Source: Phocoena phocoena | Lineage: Eukaryota; Chordata; Mammalia; Artiodactyla; Phocoenidae | Assembly: GCF_963924675.1 (NCBI RefSeq) | Contig: NC_089234.1 | Location: 57,516,909 to 57,580,908 of the forward strand | Direction: 5' to 3' | DNA: 64,000 bases | Part shown: positions 12,236 through 24,260 of the stretch, in pieces | Layout of the letters: every line of letters begins with the position of its first letter | Numbering within the stretch: position 1 is the first letter of the stretch | Program-made: the position numbers and the translations under genes | Notes under the pieces: model-generated | Seen by the model: the letters and a program-made list of their open reading frames with translations, nothing else | Databases searched by the model: none | What the model was told of the DNA's origin: nothing

Positions 12236-13574
12236 GGGGAAACAAACGCCAAATCAGAACCAAAGCCAGGTCTGCTAGTGATAGGTTTAGCAGTGTTTCT
12301 TTTGGATCACTCCACCACTGCGACATTGGCACAAAGCAAGGTGTACCTTGTGCACACACACCAACTTAACTACACAGCAAGTAAGGCAGGAACCGAGAAA
12401 AGCTTAGCTAAAACACCATCATACACACAGGGGCTAAGCCGACGTTCCCACTGCCCTTAAAACTAGTCAAAACCTCCCAGAGGACCAGCCAACAGAAGAC
12501 GTATATTCTCCAGGAATAGCAGAAGCTGGATATTTGGGGACCCCAACAGGAAAAATATATACACACCACCCATCAGTCACTGACATTCACTGGCCCAGTG
12601 ATTTGTTCCCAAGTATAAAATTCCCTGAAAAGCAATCACTGCCCCTAAATAGAGGCCCTTATATCTCCCACAAATTCCATTTTACTTCAAGCTTGGAGAG
12701 TATCAACAATCCCCAACCTGGTCATCTGGCCACTTGGCATGGTGACTCAATACTCAGGGTGGATCCAGCAGATTTAGGATTTGAGGCTGAAATTCAAAAA
12801 GATGAAGACAACTATATAATATCTGAGTCTTATTCTTCTTTCTACATCCTCCCACATGACCTCCCACACAGGGACACACTTTCAGATTCACCCTCTTCTC
12901 TTCAAGTGAACTGATCTGCCAAGAATCTCCATTTCTTCATCACCTTCTCCATCAAAGACCCGAAGTCATGGTCTTTCAAGAAGAGAGTCCTTTGGATCAG
13001 CTCCTCCTTGTTGGGTAAAGAACGTCATCCACCGCAAAGCTTGGCAGATCAGGAGTTATGAATACAGTATGCTTTCTCCCCAAATTTGCCATAACTTTCT
13101 TCTGGATCCAAAGTTAAACCTCATGGTCTGACAAGAAATATTTATCTTTTGTGTAGAGTTATTTAAATGGAGTCTTTCAAAGGCATGAAAACTAAGTCAC
13201 ACTTAGCCATTCATTTCATCAACTGTTTTTATTGAAAATAAAAACCAGAACTATAAATTAAACTTTAGAAAGACTTTAATAATCTTTAATAATACATGTA
13301 CGTATGATATACTCACATGTACGCATATTACTTAACACATTATTTGTGTTTTCAAAATCAAGACCATCCTGGACAATCTAAGACACAAACTCACCATACA
13401 GATACAGTCATCGGAAGCCTTCCCCTGCAGATCTGAGAAGGACTGAGGCTTCCCCCCAACCCCATCATCTAACCAAACATATGGAACTTCATGCTTCTCT
13501 CTTTCTAACCTCCCAAGGGTGCACTGATCCCTTCTCCTCCCTTAGGTGCTTCACCTCCTCTTCTCGACCTTCGT
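12236..13574. other. unique sequence, no gene seen
   Basis: Non-coding. The 126-codon frame at 12534-12914 has no recognisable domain. AT-rich after 13100. Confidence 0.4.
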
Positions 13575-13680
13575 TTCTTCCATTGTAACCCACTCCAGAG
13601 AGAAAGGGACTTGCCCAAGTTCACAGAGGTTAGCAGGAACTTCAACTCAGGTCTGTGACTCTCAACAGACTGTTCTTTTC
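13575..13680 (-). repeat. MIR SINE relic
   Basis: The gagagaaagggacttgccca and aagttcacagaggttagcag blocks are the reverse complement of the MIR core. Truncated copy. Confidence 0.6.
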
Positions 13681-14039
13681 ACCCTCCTTCCTTGTTGAGC
13701 TTAGTGTTTGTGTTTTGTGGCCACAAGTCTTTTCCCCCCCGGGCTATCAATAGTGGTTACAGCACAGCAAGGCCCAAGGGATGCTGAGCCTGGCGGGAGG
13801 ATCTCATACCTCTGCACGTCAGTGCAAAAGGCCCAAACTGAGAACCTCCCACTCAGATGCTCCAATACCAACTAACAAGGGAAAAAAGACAAAAGTATCA
13901 CTAAAATGGCTGAAAACAAAACAACAAAGCTTCCACTTCAGCTCCAGGCAGAAAGTCACTTGAGGACAGAACATGTAGCTTCGCTCTCACCTTGCACCAG
14001 ACATTCCCCAGCCTGACCGCTGTGCTAACAGAGAGGCTG
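13681..14039. other. unique sequence, no gene seen
   Basis: Non-coding, with an eight-base C run near 13733. Nothing further recognised. Confidence 0.4.
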
Positions 14040-15010
14040 CAGATGTGAGAGAGGCCTCTAATTTATTTCCCTCCCTGATTTATTTTCCCCCTGCACATCA
14101 CTTTGGTATGACAACAATGCATAATTCGATTACACGTGATATATAAAATCACTGCAGCTGTTCAGAAATATTCACAGCAACAGAGTCACAGATCCACACT
14201 CAGCCACAGATACACAGACATGCACACACAGTCAGATTTTGTCAATCTCCTGCTGAAATCACACAGCGAGAGGAGAAAACAAAAAGCCCTTCTTTCTAGT
14301 GACTATGTATTTCCAGCATTCCCTTCGTGCATGCTCTGTGGATAAGTTCAGAATTAAGAGGACCTCCTTTAAAAAAACGTCCAGAGAAGGTATAATGGGG
14401 GCAAATAGCATTTGGGGGTGAAATGATGGCAATGCAACAGAAAAATGAGCGTGTATACCACTGAACTTTACTTAAAGATGCCGCTGTGAAACCGGGTGCA
14501 TTTAATTCCCCTTTAAACGCCACGTAAAAGTTTCTCTCCCGCCTGCTCGCTCTGTGGGCTGCATACCGTGCCCAAGATTAATCCCTCAGGGGTTTTTTAT
14601 TTCCTATTCTGCCTATCTTTCATCTTCACCCAGACTAAGCAGATGGATGTGAATTCAAAGTTTTCTGATCTTTAGCACAAGTTATGGAGGGTTATCTTTG
14701 GCTGTATATCTTTCCACTGGCAGCGCTCCCTTGGTGATGAAGGATTAACCACCCCAGCTGTCTCTTCCCAGAATGATGCAGTGCCGTGCTCCTGGACACG
14801 ACAGCATCACTTAATCTTAATGTCCGCTCTCCGAGTGCAGCCGCGCAGGACAAAGCCAATCAACATCAGATGCCACCAAGATGGACCTACTGCTTGGCCC
14901 TGGAGTCTCTCACCCTCTCACTCCTATTAATCAATATCATCCAACCCAATCCCACAGTTCACTTGTCTCAAACCACAGTTAGACTAAGCTGGGGTCCATG
15001 TTAACCATCT
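14040..15010. promoter_or_regulatory. candidate conserved non-coding block
   Basis: Repeat-free sequence with an E-box CACGTG (14133-14138), an E-box CAGCTG (14155-14160), a palindromic gattaatcc (14576-14584) and ggatta (14742-14747). The last two are K50-type (OTX/PITX-like) homeodomain cores. The block also retains scattered CpGs. Enhancer function is inferred from motif content only. Confidence 0.3.
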
Positions 15011-16424
15011 GAAGCACGTGGTGGAAGGGGGGCAGTGGAGGACAATGAAAGACGTCAGGAGCACAGCACGCCAAGCCGCGCCGCTGAGACCGACAGTCTT
15101 TCCCTCCGCCCAACTTCCCTCCAACGCCGGCGTCAGCTCTGGAGCGCTCAACACCTCTTCCCGAGCTGAAATTCACCCGCATAGCATAATAGAAATCATC
15201 TTGGATGAATCCTACCTGCCTTTCGGGGACCCCAAAAGAGATGGAAGAAAGACATGTCCATTGATAATCAAACTGTATTAGCTCCCCTTCCCTGAATCTC
15301 CATCCCTACCAGCAGCTGACATGGGCAAAACTGGGTCTAACCTTTTTTTACTTTTTGCATAAAAACATTTAGTCTCACCACAGATGGCACAAATGGAAAC
15401 CCTGACGCTACCCAAAAAAAGTGCCCTGCTGGTGTGACGGATACATCCACAAATACATTTAATCCTAAATCCTCCCTCCTTCTCCTTTTTTAAGTTTATG
15501 TCCCACAGGTCGGGAAAGCAAAATGGTACCTTCAGGTTTTTCTCTGGCTCCAAGCAATTACAGTAATGTCCCTCCCTTTTCTTTCTTAAGGAAGGGAGCA
15601 AAAAAATGCCCAGATCTCAAAGGCAAACGTAATAAAACAGTAAATTATTGCTAGAGTTTACTAAACAAACGCAACCTAGTTAAATTTGGAAAAATCTTCA
15701 CTTTTGCTTACATTTGCAATTTTACTGCTGAACTACTGGTATTTCTTACTTATGCAACATTAAAATGTATAAGAAATCCTCTTGTGTGCTATACCCAGCA
15801 TCTACTCTTGATTTATAATACCCAATTTAGGGGGGAAAAAACACAACTAAACCTGATTTAAATCACAGATTACTCTGTAAAACACAGGCAAGGAACTATT
15901 CCAAATCCTAAATGTAATTTAAACATATTTATATTTTACAGTGATATATTTTCCCCATTCCTTGTCTTACGACTATAAACTTGCTATAATTATATAAGCA
16001 ATTTCCCTAAGGTCACAACATTGATCATAGTTATAAATTGCTCAAGTACAACACACAGTGAACGGGTAAAATACATGCTGGACATTGCAAACGGTTTCAT
16101 CAAATCAGGAGTTGGGTGGGGGAAGACGAGGGACAGGAGAATGGAGATAGAGAAATGGAAAAAAGTAAGCAACAAATCTTCCAAGAAGTCACTGCACAAT
16201 GTCACATCCCCTCCCCCAAAGCCATGTGGAGCAGAGTTTTTACACATTGTCCAGAGTAGGGCTTGGAATAAATTATTTTATGACATTCTTAACCTTCTGC
16301 CTATTACTCTGAAAACCACGTGAGAAGGAAACCTGGGAAACAAACTATAGAAGTCATGCAGTTCAAGCACAAGTAAAAACCAAGAAGAGAAATCCTACAC
16401 GATTACAACAGCCTTTTTTCAGAA
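15011..16424. other. unique sequence, AT-rich, no gene seen
   Basis: The first 170 bp retain several CpGs (for example near 15070-15140), and the sequence is strongly AT-rich from about 15640 to 16020. No repeat family or exon recognised. Confidence 0.4.
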
Positions 16425-16580
16425 CAGTAGTTCTCAAACTGTGTTCCTAGGAACCCTAGGATTACACAGAGGTATTCCCTGGGTCAAGCAGATGGGATCC
16501 AGGCTTCTCACTCCTTCTTTAACCAGAGCAGCTTCTCTTTGATCTGTTTGTTCTCTGGGGGCTTGGTGGAAGAAACATAA
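16425..16580 (+). repeat. hAT-like non-autonomous DNA transposon relic (uncertain)
   Basis: Begins cagtagttctcaaactgtgt followed by tcctaggaaccctagg, which resembles the terminal region of hAT-Charlie-type MITEs. The right end is not clear and the assignment is weak. Confidence 0.35.
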
Positions 16581-16589
16581 GGCTATTTG

Positions 16590-16670
16590 CTCTTATCACT
16601 TTGTACTCAACATTGTACTGGAGATTCTAACCAGGACAATTAGCTAAGAGAGACAGAGATAACAGGTACT
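16590..16670 (+). repeat. old LINE-1 ORF2 fragment
   Basis: Reads as a diverged piece of L1 reverse transcriptase upstream of the active site: actcaacattgtactggaga then ttctaaccaggacaattagc. It is cut off by an A-rich tract at 16672-16702. Confidence 0.5.
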
Positions 16671-16671
16671 C

Positions 16672-16702
16672 AAAAAAAAAAAAAAAAAGAAAAGAAAAAA
16701 AA
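16672..16702. repeat. A-rich tract
   Basis: Poly(A) with single G interruptions directly after an internal L1 fragment. It may be a microsatellite seeded by the L1 relic. Confidence 0.85.
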
Positions 16703-17639
16703 TTTCCTTTGAAAAAATAGTCTTAAAAGTTATAGAAAGAAAAAGGGTTTTGGAAACTACCACTGCTGGAGATGTCCTAATGAAGGATGGGATCTAAAAA
16801 AGCTCTTTGAGAGTTGTTTCAGTGATTCTGTCAGTGATTCTGGTGTTGGGGGGTAACACTTCTCTTAATGAGAGAGGATGTGGGCTCTCGCCGCACAGGG
16901 TGCAAATGGGGCTGCTATCAGGTGCCTTGAATGTCCAGAGTTCCAGACAGACAGGCTGACAGGCTGGCCACCCCTGATGGTTAACAATGCCACACTCCAC
17001 ACTGGGCAGCTGCCTATTAGGAAGACAGCTGAGACCCAGAGGGGAGGGAGCAATCAGTGTGTGACAGGCACTGCCTTGTTCAACGCAAAATAAACTTTAA
17101 AAGACCTGTGCTCTCTGAAAGCTTAGGAATGCAGCAGTTCAAATTTTTCCTTCTCAACATTTCCCAAGGAAGGCTAAGCATGTCTACAGCGCAGAATCCT
17201 GGCACAGCTCTCTGAGTAAACGACAGAGCTACTAGTGCATATTACACGTGCTTTCCAGGAGGATGGCCTTTGACAGACTGACGACCTGAAGCAAAGGTTC
17301 CCCATGTCCCCTTCATTCCATACCGCTTCGCTCTACTTTTACTTCTGTTGCTACTGCTTCTGCAACTTCTTCTCCTCCTCTGTCTCCACTTTTCTACTTA
17401 TTTACTATTAATGGCTCCCACATAAAGCATATCTGGCTTCCTGCAACACAACAACTTTCCCTGACCAGAGGTAATATTCACAGCATTTAACTGACATGGC
17501 CTGGCCATGGACCAGTGGGAACAGAAGCTGGCTACGGACAGTGAGCAGTCATACACAAAGGGGGACTCAACCAAAGTGCTGACAACAGAAGAAAGAGAAA
17601 CAATACGTTCCCACCAGTTAACTCTGCAAGCTTCCAAGC
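16703..17639. other. unique sequence, no gene seen
   Basis: Non-coding; no repeat recognised with confidence. Confidence 0.4.
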
Positions 17640-17775
17640 CAGAGTTCAGATCTCCACTCGACCATTTCTTTCTGTAGAACCTCAGGATTACTCAACTCAG
17701 CATCTGTCTCCTTCCCTGTACCACAGGCAGAATAGTTCCCGCCTGTGAAAGGTAAATGAGTTAATGCAAATAAAA
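17640..17775 (+). repeat. MIR SINE relic
   Basis: Diverged plus-strand MIR: ggattactcaactcagcatc, tgtctccttccctgtaccac, then gtgaaaggtaaatgagttaa near the 3' part. Confidence 0.55.
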
Positions 17776-18084
17776 CTAAAACGTAGCTTAATTGCTCGTA
17801 AGTACAGAGGTTTGGCTGCCTGGCTTCTATTTGTGTTTGTAATTTAGATTCTCTGGCTGTTTTGTGGGTTCCCCCATAAACAAAATCAAGACAGAAAAGC
17901 GTTGCACATTCTAGTCTTAAAGGGGAAAACTCCAGCCCCTGGGTAGACTGTGGGGAGCGGGGGGGGGGGGAATCTTAGTTGCTGAACTGCAGGTGATAAA
18001 GGTTTTGCTGCCAGGGTTCTTACCCAGACACAGCAGAGCTGAGGGCTCCTACTGGATTTTTATCACTTGATCAGGTTTTTTTTT
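17776..18084. other. unique sequence with a G run
   Basis: No gene seen. Contains a run of about a dozen G after gagc near 17958-17970. Confidence 0.45.
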
Positions 18085-18530
18085 AATCACTATCATTTTT
18101 TAAAATATACATATAATTCTTTTCACAGCAGAGCTTAATATAATTCATGGGGAAAGAAATCAAAAAAGCAATTAAAATCACCTGTAACCTTGCTGCCCAA
18201 ATGATGATAACATAAATAATATTCTACTGAAAGCTTACTATATGCTAGCATTGTGCTAAGTGTCTTATTATATTAACTAATTTAGCTTTCATTAACTCTT
18301 TGATATAGGTAACTGAGGCTGAGAGAGGTTAACTAATTTGTTTAAAATAACGTCATACCACTCCTAACTGATAGCACCAAGATTTGAACCCAAGTCTGAA
18401 ACTGAAACTTATGTGCTTAAGCTCTGTGCGAGATCACCTGCCAGAAATAACAGAAGTTCACATTTTGGTCTCTTTCCTTCAAATCTTTTTCCTAAGCCTA
18501 GAAACAGGTAAGTAGGTAGATGGGTAGTTA
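18085..18530 (-). repeat. old LINE-type relic interrupted by a MIR
   Basis: 18085-18200 and 18440-18530 look like two halves of one element. Its opposite strand resembles the sequence at 27065-27200: caccaaaatgt-type and wiggle around 'attatgggtga'. The MIR at 18215-18425 would separate them. Family not named; low confidence. Confidence 0.3.
18215..18425 (-). repeat. MIR SINE relic
   Basis: Nearly full-length reverse-complement MIR: agcttactatatgctagcat, tgtgctaagtgtcttatt, aactgaggctgagagaggtt and gatttgaacccaagtctg in order. Confidence 0.8.
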
Positions 18531-19189
18531 GGTAGGTTGATGAGTATCTGCAGAAAATTCCCACTGATTTATTTTTTTACATAGGATTAATCAATACAAA
18601 TACTTATGTATTAAAATGTATTTCACCTAGGTACAACATCTACAGTCCTATGAACCTTGACTTTTTCATGTAAGATAGTTTCTATATGGGCAAATTTTAC
18701 AAATCTCAAGCCCAAGTACTTTCCACTTCAGCTTCACCCACTGCACCTTTTGGACATGGCTTCTCAAAGATGAGTAAACAGTGCAACACAAACCTACAAC
18801 CCATGGGTTTCTCAGAAAATAGCAGGCCACGCAGACCACATAACAAAAAGAACTAGGAAAAAACATGAACTTGACAGCATGCAGGGGTAGGAGTTTCTGT
18901 ACAAATATTTTAACCAGAAAAAGCAGCTTGAGGCATTCCATTAAATGTCACTAATGGCCAACTCTTTCCATCTTTCAAATCAAATGTCTCTTTTTTCATC
19001 AATTCCTGTAATTGTAGAACCAGAAACATTCCACTTGGGGCCCATTCTTCATCTCTTTCCTTGTGGATGCTGGTGGTGGGCTTAATTATGGACACAAATT
19101 ACGTTCACCTGGCACTTCTTTTTTCCCCCTCAAGGACAGAGCCTTGAATTCTATTCCAGCAGGGAGAGCAGATAGATTCAAATTCCTCA
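18531..19189. other. unique sequence, no gene seen
   Basis: Begins near a degenerate (GGTA)n patch around 18505-18535. The rest is non-coding with no repeat recognised. Confidence 0.4.
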
Positions 19190-19204
19190 GAAAACTGAGC
19201 TACA
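19190..19204. repeat. target-site duplication, left copy (SINE)
   Basis: gaaaactgagctaca, identical to 19426-19440, flanks the SINE at 19205-19425 and marks its insertion site. Confidence 0.95.
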
Positions 19205-19425
19205 GGGCTCCCCTGGTGGAGCAGTGGTTGAGAGTCCGCCTGCCGAGGCAGGGGACGCGGGTTCGTGCCCTGGTCCGGGAGGGTCCCACATGCCGCGGAG
19301 CGGCTGGGCCCGTGAGCCACGGCCGCTGAGCCTGCGCGTCCGGAGCCTGTGCTCTGCAACGGGAGAGGCCACAACAGTAAGAGGCCCATGTACCGCAAAA
19401 AAAAAAAAAAGAAAAAAGAAAGAAA
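19205..19425 (+). mobile_element. CHR-2-type tRNA-derived SINE (young)
   Basis: Starts gggctcccctggtggagcag, carries an A-box-like tggtggagcagtggttgag and a B-box-like gggttcgtgccctg (RNA polymerase III promoter elements inherited from a tRNA). It continues into the CHR-2 body with ccgcggagcggctgggccc and ends in an A tail broken by GAAA units. It is flanked by a perfect 15-bp duplication, so it is a complete L1-mobilised insertion. The family is known from whales, hippos and ruminants; this variant looks cetacean. The open frames on both strands here are shadows of the SINE. Confidence 0.93.
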
Positions 19426-19440
19426 GAAAACTGAGCTACA
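19426..19440. repeat. target-site duplication, right copy (SINE)
   Basis: Exact match of gaaaactgagctaca at 19190-19204. Confidence 0.95.
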
Positions 19441-19884
19441 AGACTCTGAAAACAGAAACTACCCAGCAACTGACAACTTCAACTCCTCCAAAGTTATCAG
19501 AGGAGAACGTGGGAAACAAGGCCAAAATCCAACAAGAAAGGCCAAATCCTGCCCTCAGACAGCCAGGCACAACTCCCAGGGTTATAGTCCGCCCCTGCCG
19601 GAAGCTGGCACCTAAGAAAATTAAATAATAATAACTGCTGGCAAAGAGCTCTTGAAAGACAACTGACACCCAGCCTGACACTTACCAATTACTGAGCTTG
19701 CTAACACAAAACACAAGCATTGCACAAAGATCATCAGAGCCTGTGTCCCCTCTTCCCCACTTCCTGGGAGGCACCCCGTTTGGTCCCAATTCCTTACGCA
19801 CCCACAGCAAAGCAAGCCAACAACTTCTCGCATTTCTCAAAAAAGGGCGGCAAGGAGTCTCATCAACTCTTTGGAGACAGGAAG
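19441..19884. other. unique sequence, no gene seen
   Basis: Non-coding; no repeat recognised. Confidence 0.4.
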
Positions 19885-20300
19885 ACCAGCTTTCCACAGT
19901 TTTTCAATTTGAGAAATTTCAACTGTTTAGGAATATGGTCGTTTTCTTCACGTATGCATCTTCTTTTACCCTCTTCGGTAACGTTTTATAGTAGTTTTCT
20001 TCATATAAGTCCTGCATTATTTCATAGCAAATTAATTCGTAGGCATTTGTTGCTATTATTAGCTGTAAATGAGATCACATCTCCCTCCGGCCATTTCGCT
20101 ATATGGACTTTTCTATATATTTTGACTATTTTATAGAACTCTAATTCGTTTGTTTTTTGGTTGACTCTGTTGAGTTTTCCAGATTAGCAATCACTTCACT
20201 CAAACATAACGATACTTTCACCTCCTCCTTTTCATTATGTAAACCTCTGTTTTCTATTTCTAATCTTACTGCATTAACTAGGGCAGTGACTGCAAACTCA
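19885..20300 (-). repeat. old LINE-1 ORF2 fragment
   Basis: On the minus strand this reads as decayed L1 reverse-transcriptase and downstream sequence. Plus-strand landmarks are catataagtcctgcattatt, aattaattcgtaggcatt, ttggttgactctgttgagtt and cgatactttcacctcctcc, which occur in the same order as in reversed L1 ORF2. It has no intact frame. It is much more diverged than the L1 at 30722-33508. Confidence 0.6.
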
Positions 20301-21204
20301 AGAGTTCAAAGGGCCGGGCAGGTAACTTAGACTTGTGAACCCAGCCAGGGAGGACGTAAGGCACCTAGAGAATGAAGATGTGTGCCTGAAGGTGACAGGG
20401 GCCATTCTGCTCTGGCCTTGTGTTACATTCAGGAGGACAGGCCTCATCTTGCCAGATTTTCAAGAGAAGCCAGAGATAAGGATTTTCTGCTGAAACTTAC
20501 AGTTCTTTAAAAGGTTCAAACTTTTTTTTTTTTTTTTTTAATTTTAAACATAGAGATCAGGCCAAAAGGGAATGCCTGATGGCCGGACTCAGCCCAAGGC
20601 TGACCAACCACCTCTAGGTGAGATCTTCCAGAATTTAAGGAAGCATTGAATTTAAATCATAATAGATATGGACACTCTTATCTCAACCCTGACTTTCTAA
20701 TCTTGGGCCCACTAAAGAGGATGTTAGCTTTTGACTTGAGGTAAAGAATCTCCATCACATAAGTCTCTGCATAAAAGCTGGTTTATTGAGAATATTTTAT
20801 CAGAAATAAATTTTGAATTCTGCTCAGATAATTTGGTTCTCCTCTGACCCTATGTGATTATTTATATTAATAAATTTTCTAAAACTAGCAAAGAAAAAAA
20901 CCAGAACACTTAAAATATACTGTAGGAGAATTCACTACCACTTTAAAAAAATGTAAACAAATTTAATTTTTTTTTAACTCCTTAGTTTTATTTTATTGAC
21001 TCAACCCTTAGTTGTGACTTACTTTCTCACCCATATTCCAGCAACTTACACTCATCTACCAAAATCCTAGTCATAAAACTGCCACTGACATCATCGGTTT
21101 CAAAAAAATTATTCACAACTGGATCCATCATCAACTCAGTCTACACAACCAGTTTCGAATTCCAAAGCAATTCCACACCACAATCCACATCTGTATTCCC
21201 AAGT

Positions 21205-21244
21205 CCACTTTGATACAGTTTCTCAAGCCCACTTTGATACAGTT
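21205..21244. repeat. short tandem duplication, period 24 bp
   Basis: ccactttgatacagtt occurs at 21205-21220 and again at 21229-21244, joined by a similar spacer. Confidence 0.85.
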
Positions 21245-22212
21245 CACTCTTTGGATAGAGGTTAGAATGACAAATTTTCTGGAAACTGGTTTTGGTTGGG
21301 GGTAGGGGGGAACAGTTTTAAATAAAAAAGATGTAACTGGCTTAAGACAGAAAAGACATTCAGTGCATGAATGTAAAAACGTCACTAAACTTGGCTTACA
21401 AAATTGTTAATTATGTATTTGACAGTGAAATATCACAAACAGCTGGGGCTAAAGAATACAAACCCACACAGGGAGTGGGTAGGAGCAGGGAAAAAATACT
21501 CAGACAAACACCATCAAAGAGGATGTTTAAACTCGACCTCCTCTGCTGGAACCACTTTTACACCCCCGTAGTAGGTTGCCTACCTCACCAAAGTTCACAA
21601 GCCAACCTCCCCACCTCCTAGATCCAGGCTTCTAAGTACAAGCTCTAAATTGGAAATCCTTCTCCCCCATTTAGGAAGTTGGGCCATAAAGTTTGTGGCC
21701 ACCAGAGAGCAAGAGCCTGGCCAGAATCTAAAAGAATGTGTGTACTGTGGCTTTAAGAAGAAAAGTCATCATTTTGAGAAGTTTGGTCTTAATTTTTTTC
21801 AAAATATGTCAATAGTCTCCATGCCTTGGGAGACTCCTCCAGAGAACCTCCCAGAGCCTGGCATCCCATCTCCTCTCAAACAAAGGCTCAAGCGCTCACC
21901 ACATCTGCCAGGAATCCGCTCTCCAGGGGTCCCTCCCCCAACCCACAGGGAGGAGCCAGAGTTGGGGACACTCACATGCAGTTGTTCAGAAAATTCCCAC
22001 CAGCAGAGTCAGTGACAAGGCAAAGCCCAAACCAGACATCTTGGGGTGGGTTTGGGGGGAGTAGGAATGATCCTGTGACAACAGGAGGTTGGAAAAAAAG
22101 TCTAACTCTTTACGGACCCCTTCAGCAGTCCTATGCTGGAAGAGACACAGGCTCCCCCTACACTTGCTATAAAGATAACCTAGTTCCCTCCCCACAAGAC
22201 ATACCTAGTGGC

Positions 22213-22244
22213 AAAAAAAAAAAAAAGAAAAAGAAAAAAAAAAA
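22213..22244. repeat. A-rich tract
   Basis: Poly(A) broken by single Gs, with no recognisable SINE body upstream. Confidence 0.85.
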
Positions 22245-23624
22245 TCTAATCTTTAATTCCCTAGCACATTTTAACACTTAAGTGACGGTCTGAAGGGTAC
22301 AAGCTTAGATAAAATATAAACTATTTCCATAAATGTTATACTTTCTAATAAGCCTAAGAGTTTATTAGTAAAACCAACCCCAATAACTCAATCATAGCAA
22401 GTCTAAGATGATAAATTTCAAAGTCCAAAGGTTAGAGCCTTCTGGGGGGAAAAAAGAGAGAGCGCAATAGTCTCCTCTTCTTTTTAAATGGGATGATGAA
22501 ACATCCGTATTTGTCTGCCTTCAAGTATTTTTAGAAAATGCTGAGAACAACCAGATGGTGCTTTAAGCTTCTCTGAAAAGTAAGGACCACCAATGGACAG
22601 CCCAATCACTTCCCCCAATAATCTTCCGCAAAGAGTTCCACATCTCGGACAAAGATTTGACACTGATATTCCCTTTGACTGTATCTCAAGCTGTATCAGA
22701 ATATAAAAGGCACCAGAGTGATTAACTTTCCAGGGCAAGGTATCACGCTTATTCTTCTCCAGGATACTGACCACTTGCGTGATGTGGAAGAGCACAAGTG
22801 GAAAAGGTTCCTGATGGGCCGCAAAGGTCTTAGAATATTAGAGGCCAACAGAGTGACAGGGGAAGGAGTCCATACGAGGACACAATACATTATGGTGACC
22901 AATACCGATTTAAAAAACCAAACAAACAAAATCATCATCCCAGGCAGCCTAAGAGCAATGTGTCCAGATGCCAGAATAAGGGGAATCAGTTGAGGGTGGG
23001 TCAATGGAAACAGCTTTACCCTCCAGAACACCATGGCAAAGACCACATCAATGCCAGTCGTAGGAGACCACTCTATTTTGCAAAATATAAAACGGTTTCA
23101 TTGCAAATCTATGGAAACAATGTCACAGGGGCCAAGGGCTGTCACTTCGAGTCAAAGAAGGCCCATTTCAGTGCAGCGCTGATGGCCAGCGATGTCAAGG
23201 CGAATTATACCCCCACTCGCTGAGAGAGAAATCAAAGTCAGGAGAGGAACATTCAGCGGGAGACACACCCACAGGAGTTGGGAACGCCAGCACTCCCTCC
23301 AAGCTACGCTAATCTATCACAGGCTCAGACAAAGGATGCATTTTTTTCCCATTGAGAAGTGGACAGGACCGCTGGTGGTGTAGTCCAAAGGAAGACTGAG
23401 GGAGCCATTCTGAAGGCCAAGACCCACTTTTGCCACATGTGGGAGTGGGAGGGAGGGGCTGCCACCAGACTCAGTACCTGGTGGAACCTGAATGTAAAAG
23501 AAGGGGAGTAATGAGCAGAAACTACAACAGATGGGTGCCCAATGACAGAACTGGAGCTCTTTTTCCAGGTGGCATGAGGTTCCATGAGCTACCTGAGAGC
23601 GCTGGTAGGTGGTGTAGAAGGAAC

Positions 23625-23720
23625 ACATGACTTACAGCGAAAGGCTGCAAGATCTCGGGCAAATCACAAACTCTCTGGACCACAGTTCAGTTACAACCCA
23701 TAAGAAGACTCTGCAGAAAC
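23625..23720 (+). repeat. MIR SINE relic (partial)
   Basis: gatctcgggcaaatcacaaa followed by ctctctggaccacagttcag resembles the MIR segment around the gggcaagttacttaacctc core. Confidence 0.5.
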
Positions 23721-24114
23721 ATGGTCTCACGACTAGAAATGTGTTCCTCACGAAGAGGACAGAAGGCAGAGCAAAAGGCAAAACCAAGTTCAAGGAGAAG
23801 AAAGGAGACCTTATGCACATTCCAAAGCAACCACCATTTCCATCCATAGATAGGAACCCAACATGCAGGTCCAGGAGGGAAGCAGACCAAGGAAACAGAC
23901 TTTGATAATATCCATATTGTCAGGCCTAGGGGCAAACTTCTAATGGGGTAAGAGCAACTTCCTCAGGCTCCTTCGTGTAGAGCCAGTGGTTTTTAAAACT
24001 TCTGATTCTAAGGATGGAGGCTGCTTAAGTCTTTGTTCAGCCACGATGGACAAAGAATGGTTAAGTGTGTGCTCATAACTTAAAAGGAAAAGGAAGAGAA
24101 GGACTACCAAACAT
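23721..24114. other. unique sequence, no gene seen
   Basis: No repeat or exon recognised. Confidence 0.4.
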
Positions 24115-24260
24115 TAAGCATCTTCTGGGTGCTAGGCACTGTGATAAACATACGGTGTGTCTATGAAATCTCATTTATCCCACCAGTCACCCATTCTATA
24201 GATTCAAAAAACTACAGCTCAGAGAAAGATTATAAAATTTCCAACATACATTTATCAACA
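24115..24260 (-). repeat. MIR SINE relic
   Basis: Reverse-complement MIR with tgggtgctaggcactgtgat, cacccattctatagattc and actacagctcagagaaag in order. Confidence 0.7.

Larger units (their letters stand above)
20301..23624. other. unique sequence with small repeats, no gene seen
   Basis: Holds a poly(T) run (about 20523-20540), a 24-bp-period duplication (21205-21244) and an A-rich tract (22213-22244). Open frames of up to 151 codons lie here on both strands with no domain signature. A minus-strand frame with one CPRCG motif (22484-22795) lacks the second zinc-ribbon half. Confidence 0.4.

Noticed and set aside
11779..12252. Frames of 82, 137 and 115 codons as host genes
   Set aside because: They lie inside an ancient MaLR LTR.
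19205..19280. Functional tRNA gene from the tRNA-like head
   Set aside because: The A and B boxes belong to a SINE; no intact cloverleaf or anticodon arm follows.
19105..19398. Overlapping frames on both strands rich in Gly/Arg/Pro
   Set aside because: They are translations of the CHR-2 SINE. The same peptides appear at 52638-52923.
22484..22795. Minus-strand frame with one CPRCG motif (possible zinc ribbon)
   Set aside because: Only one Cys pair; no partner knuckle, no conserved neighbours and no splice evidence.
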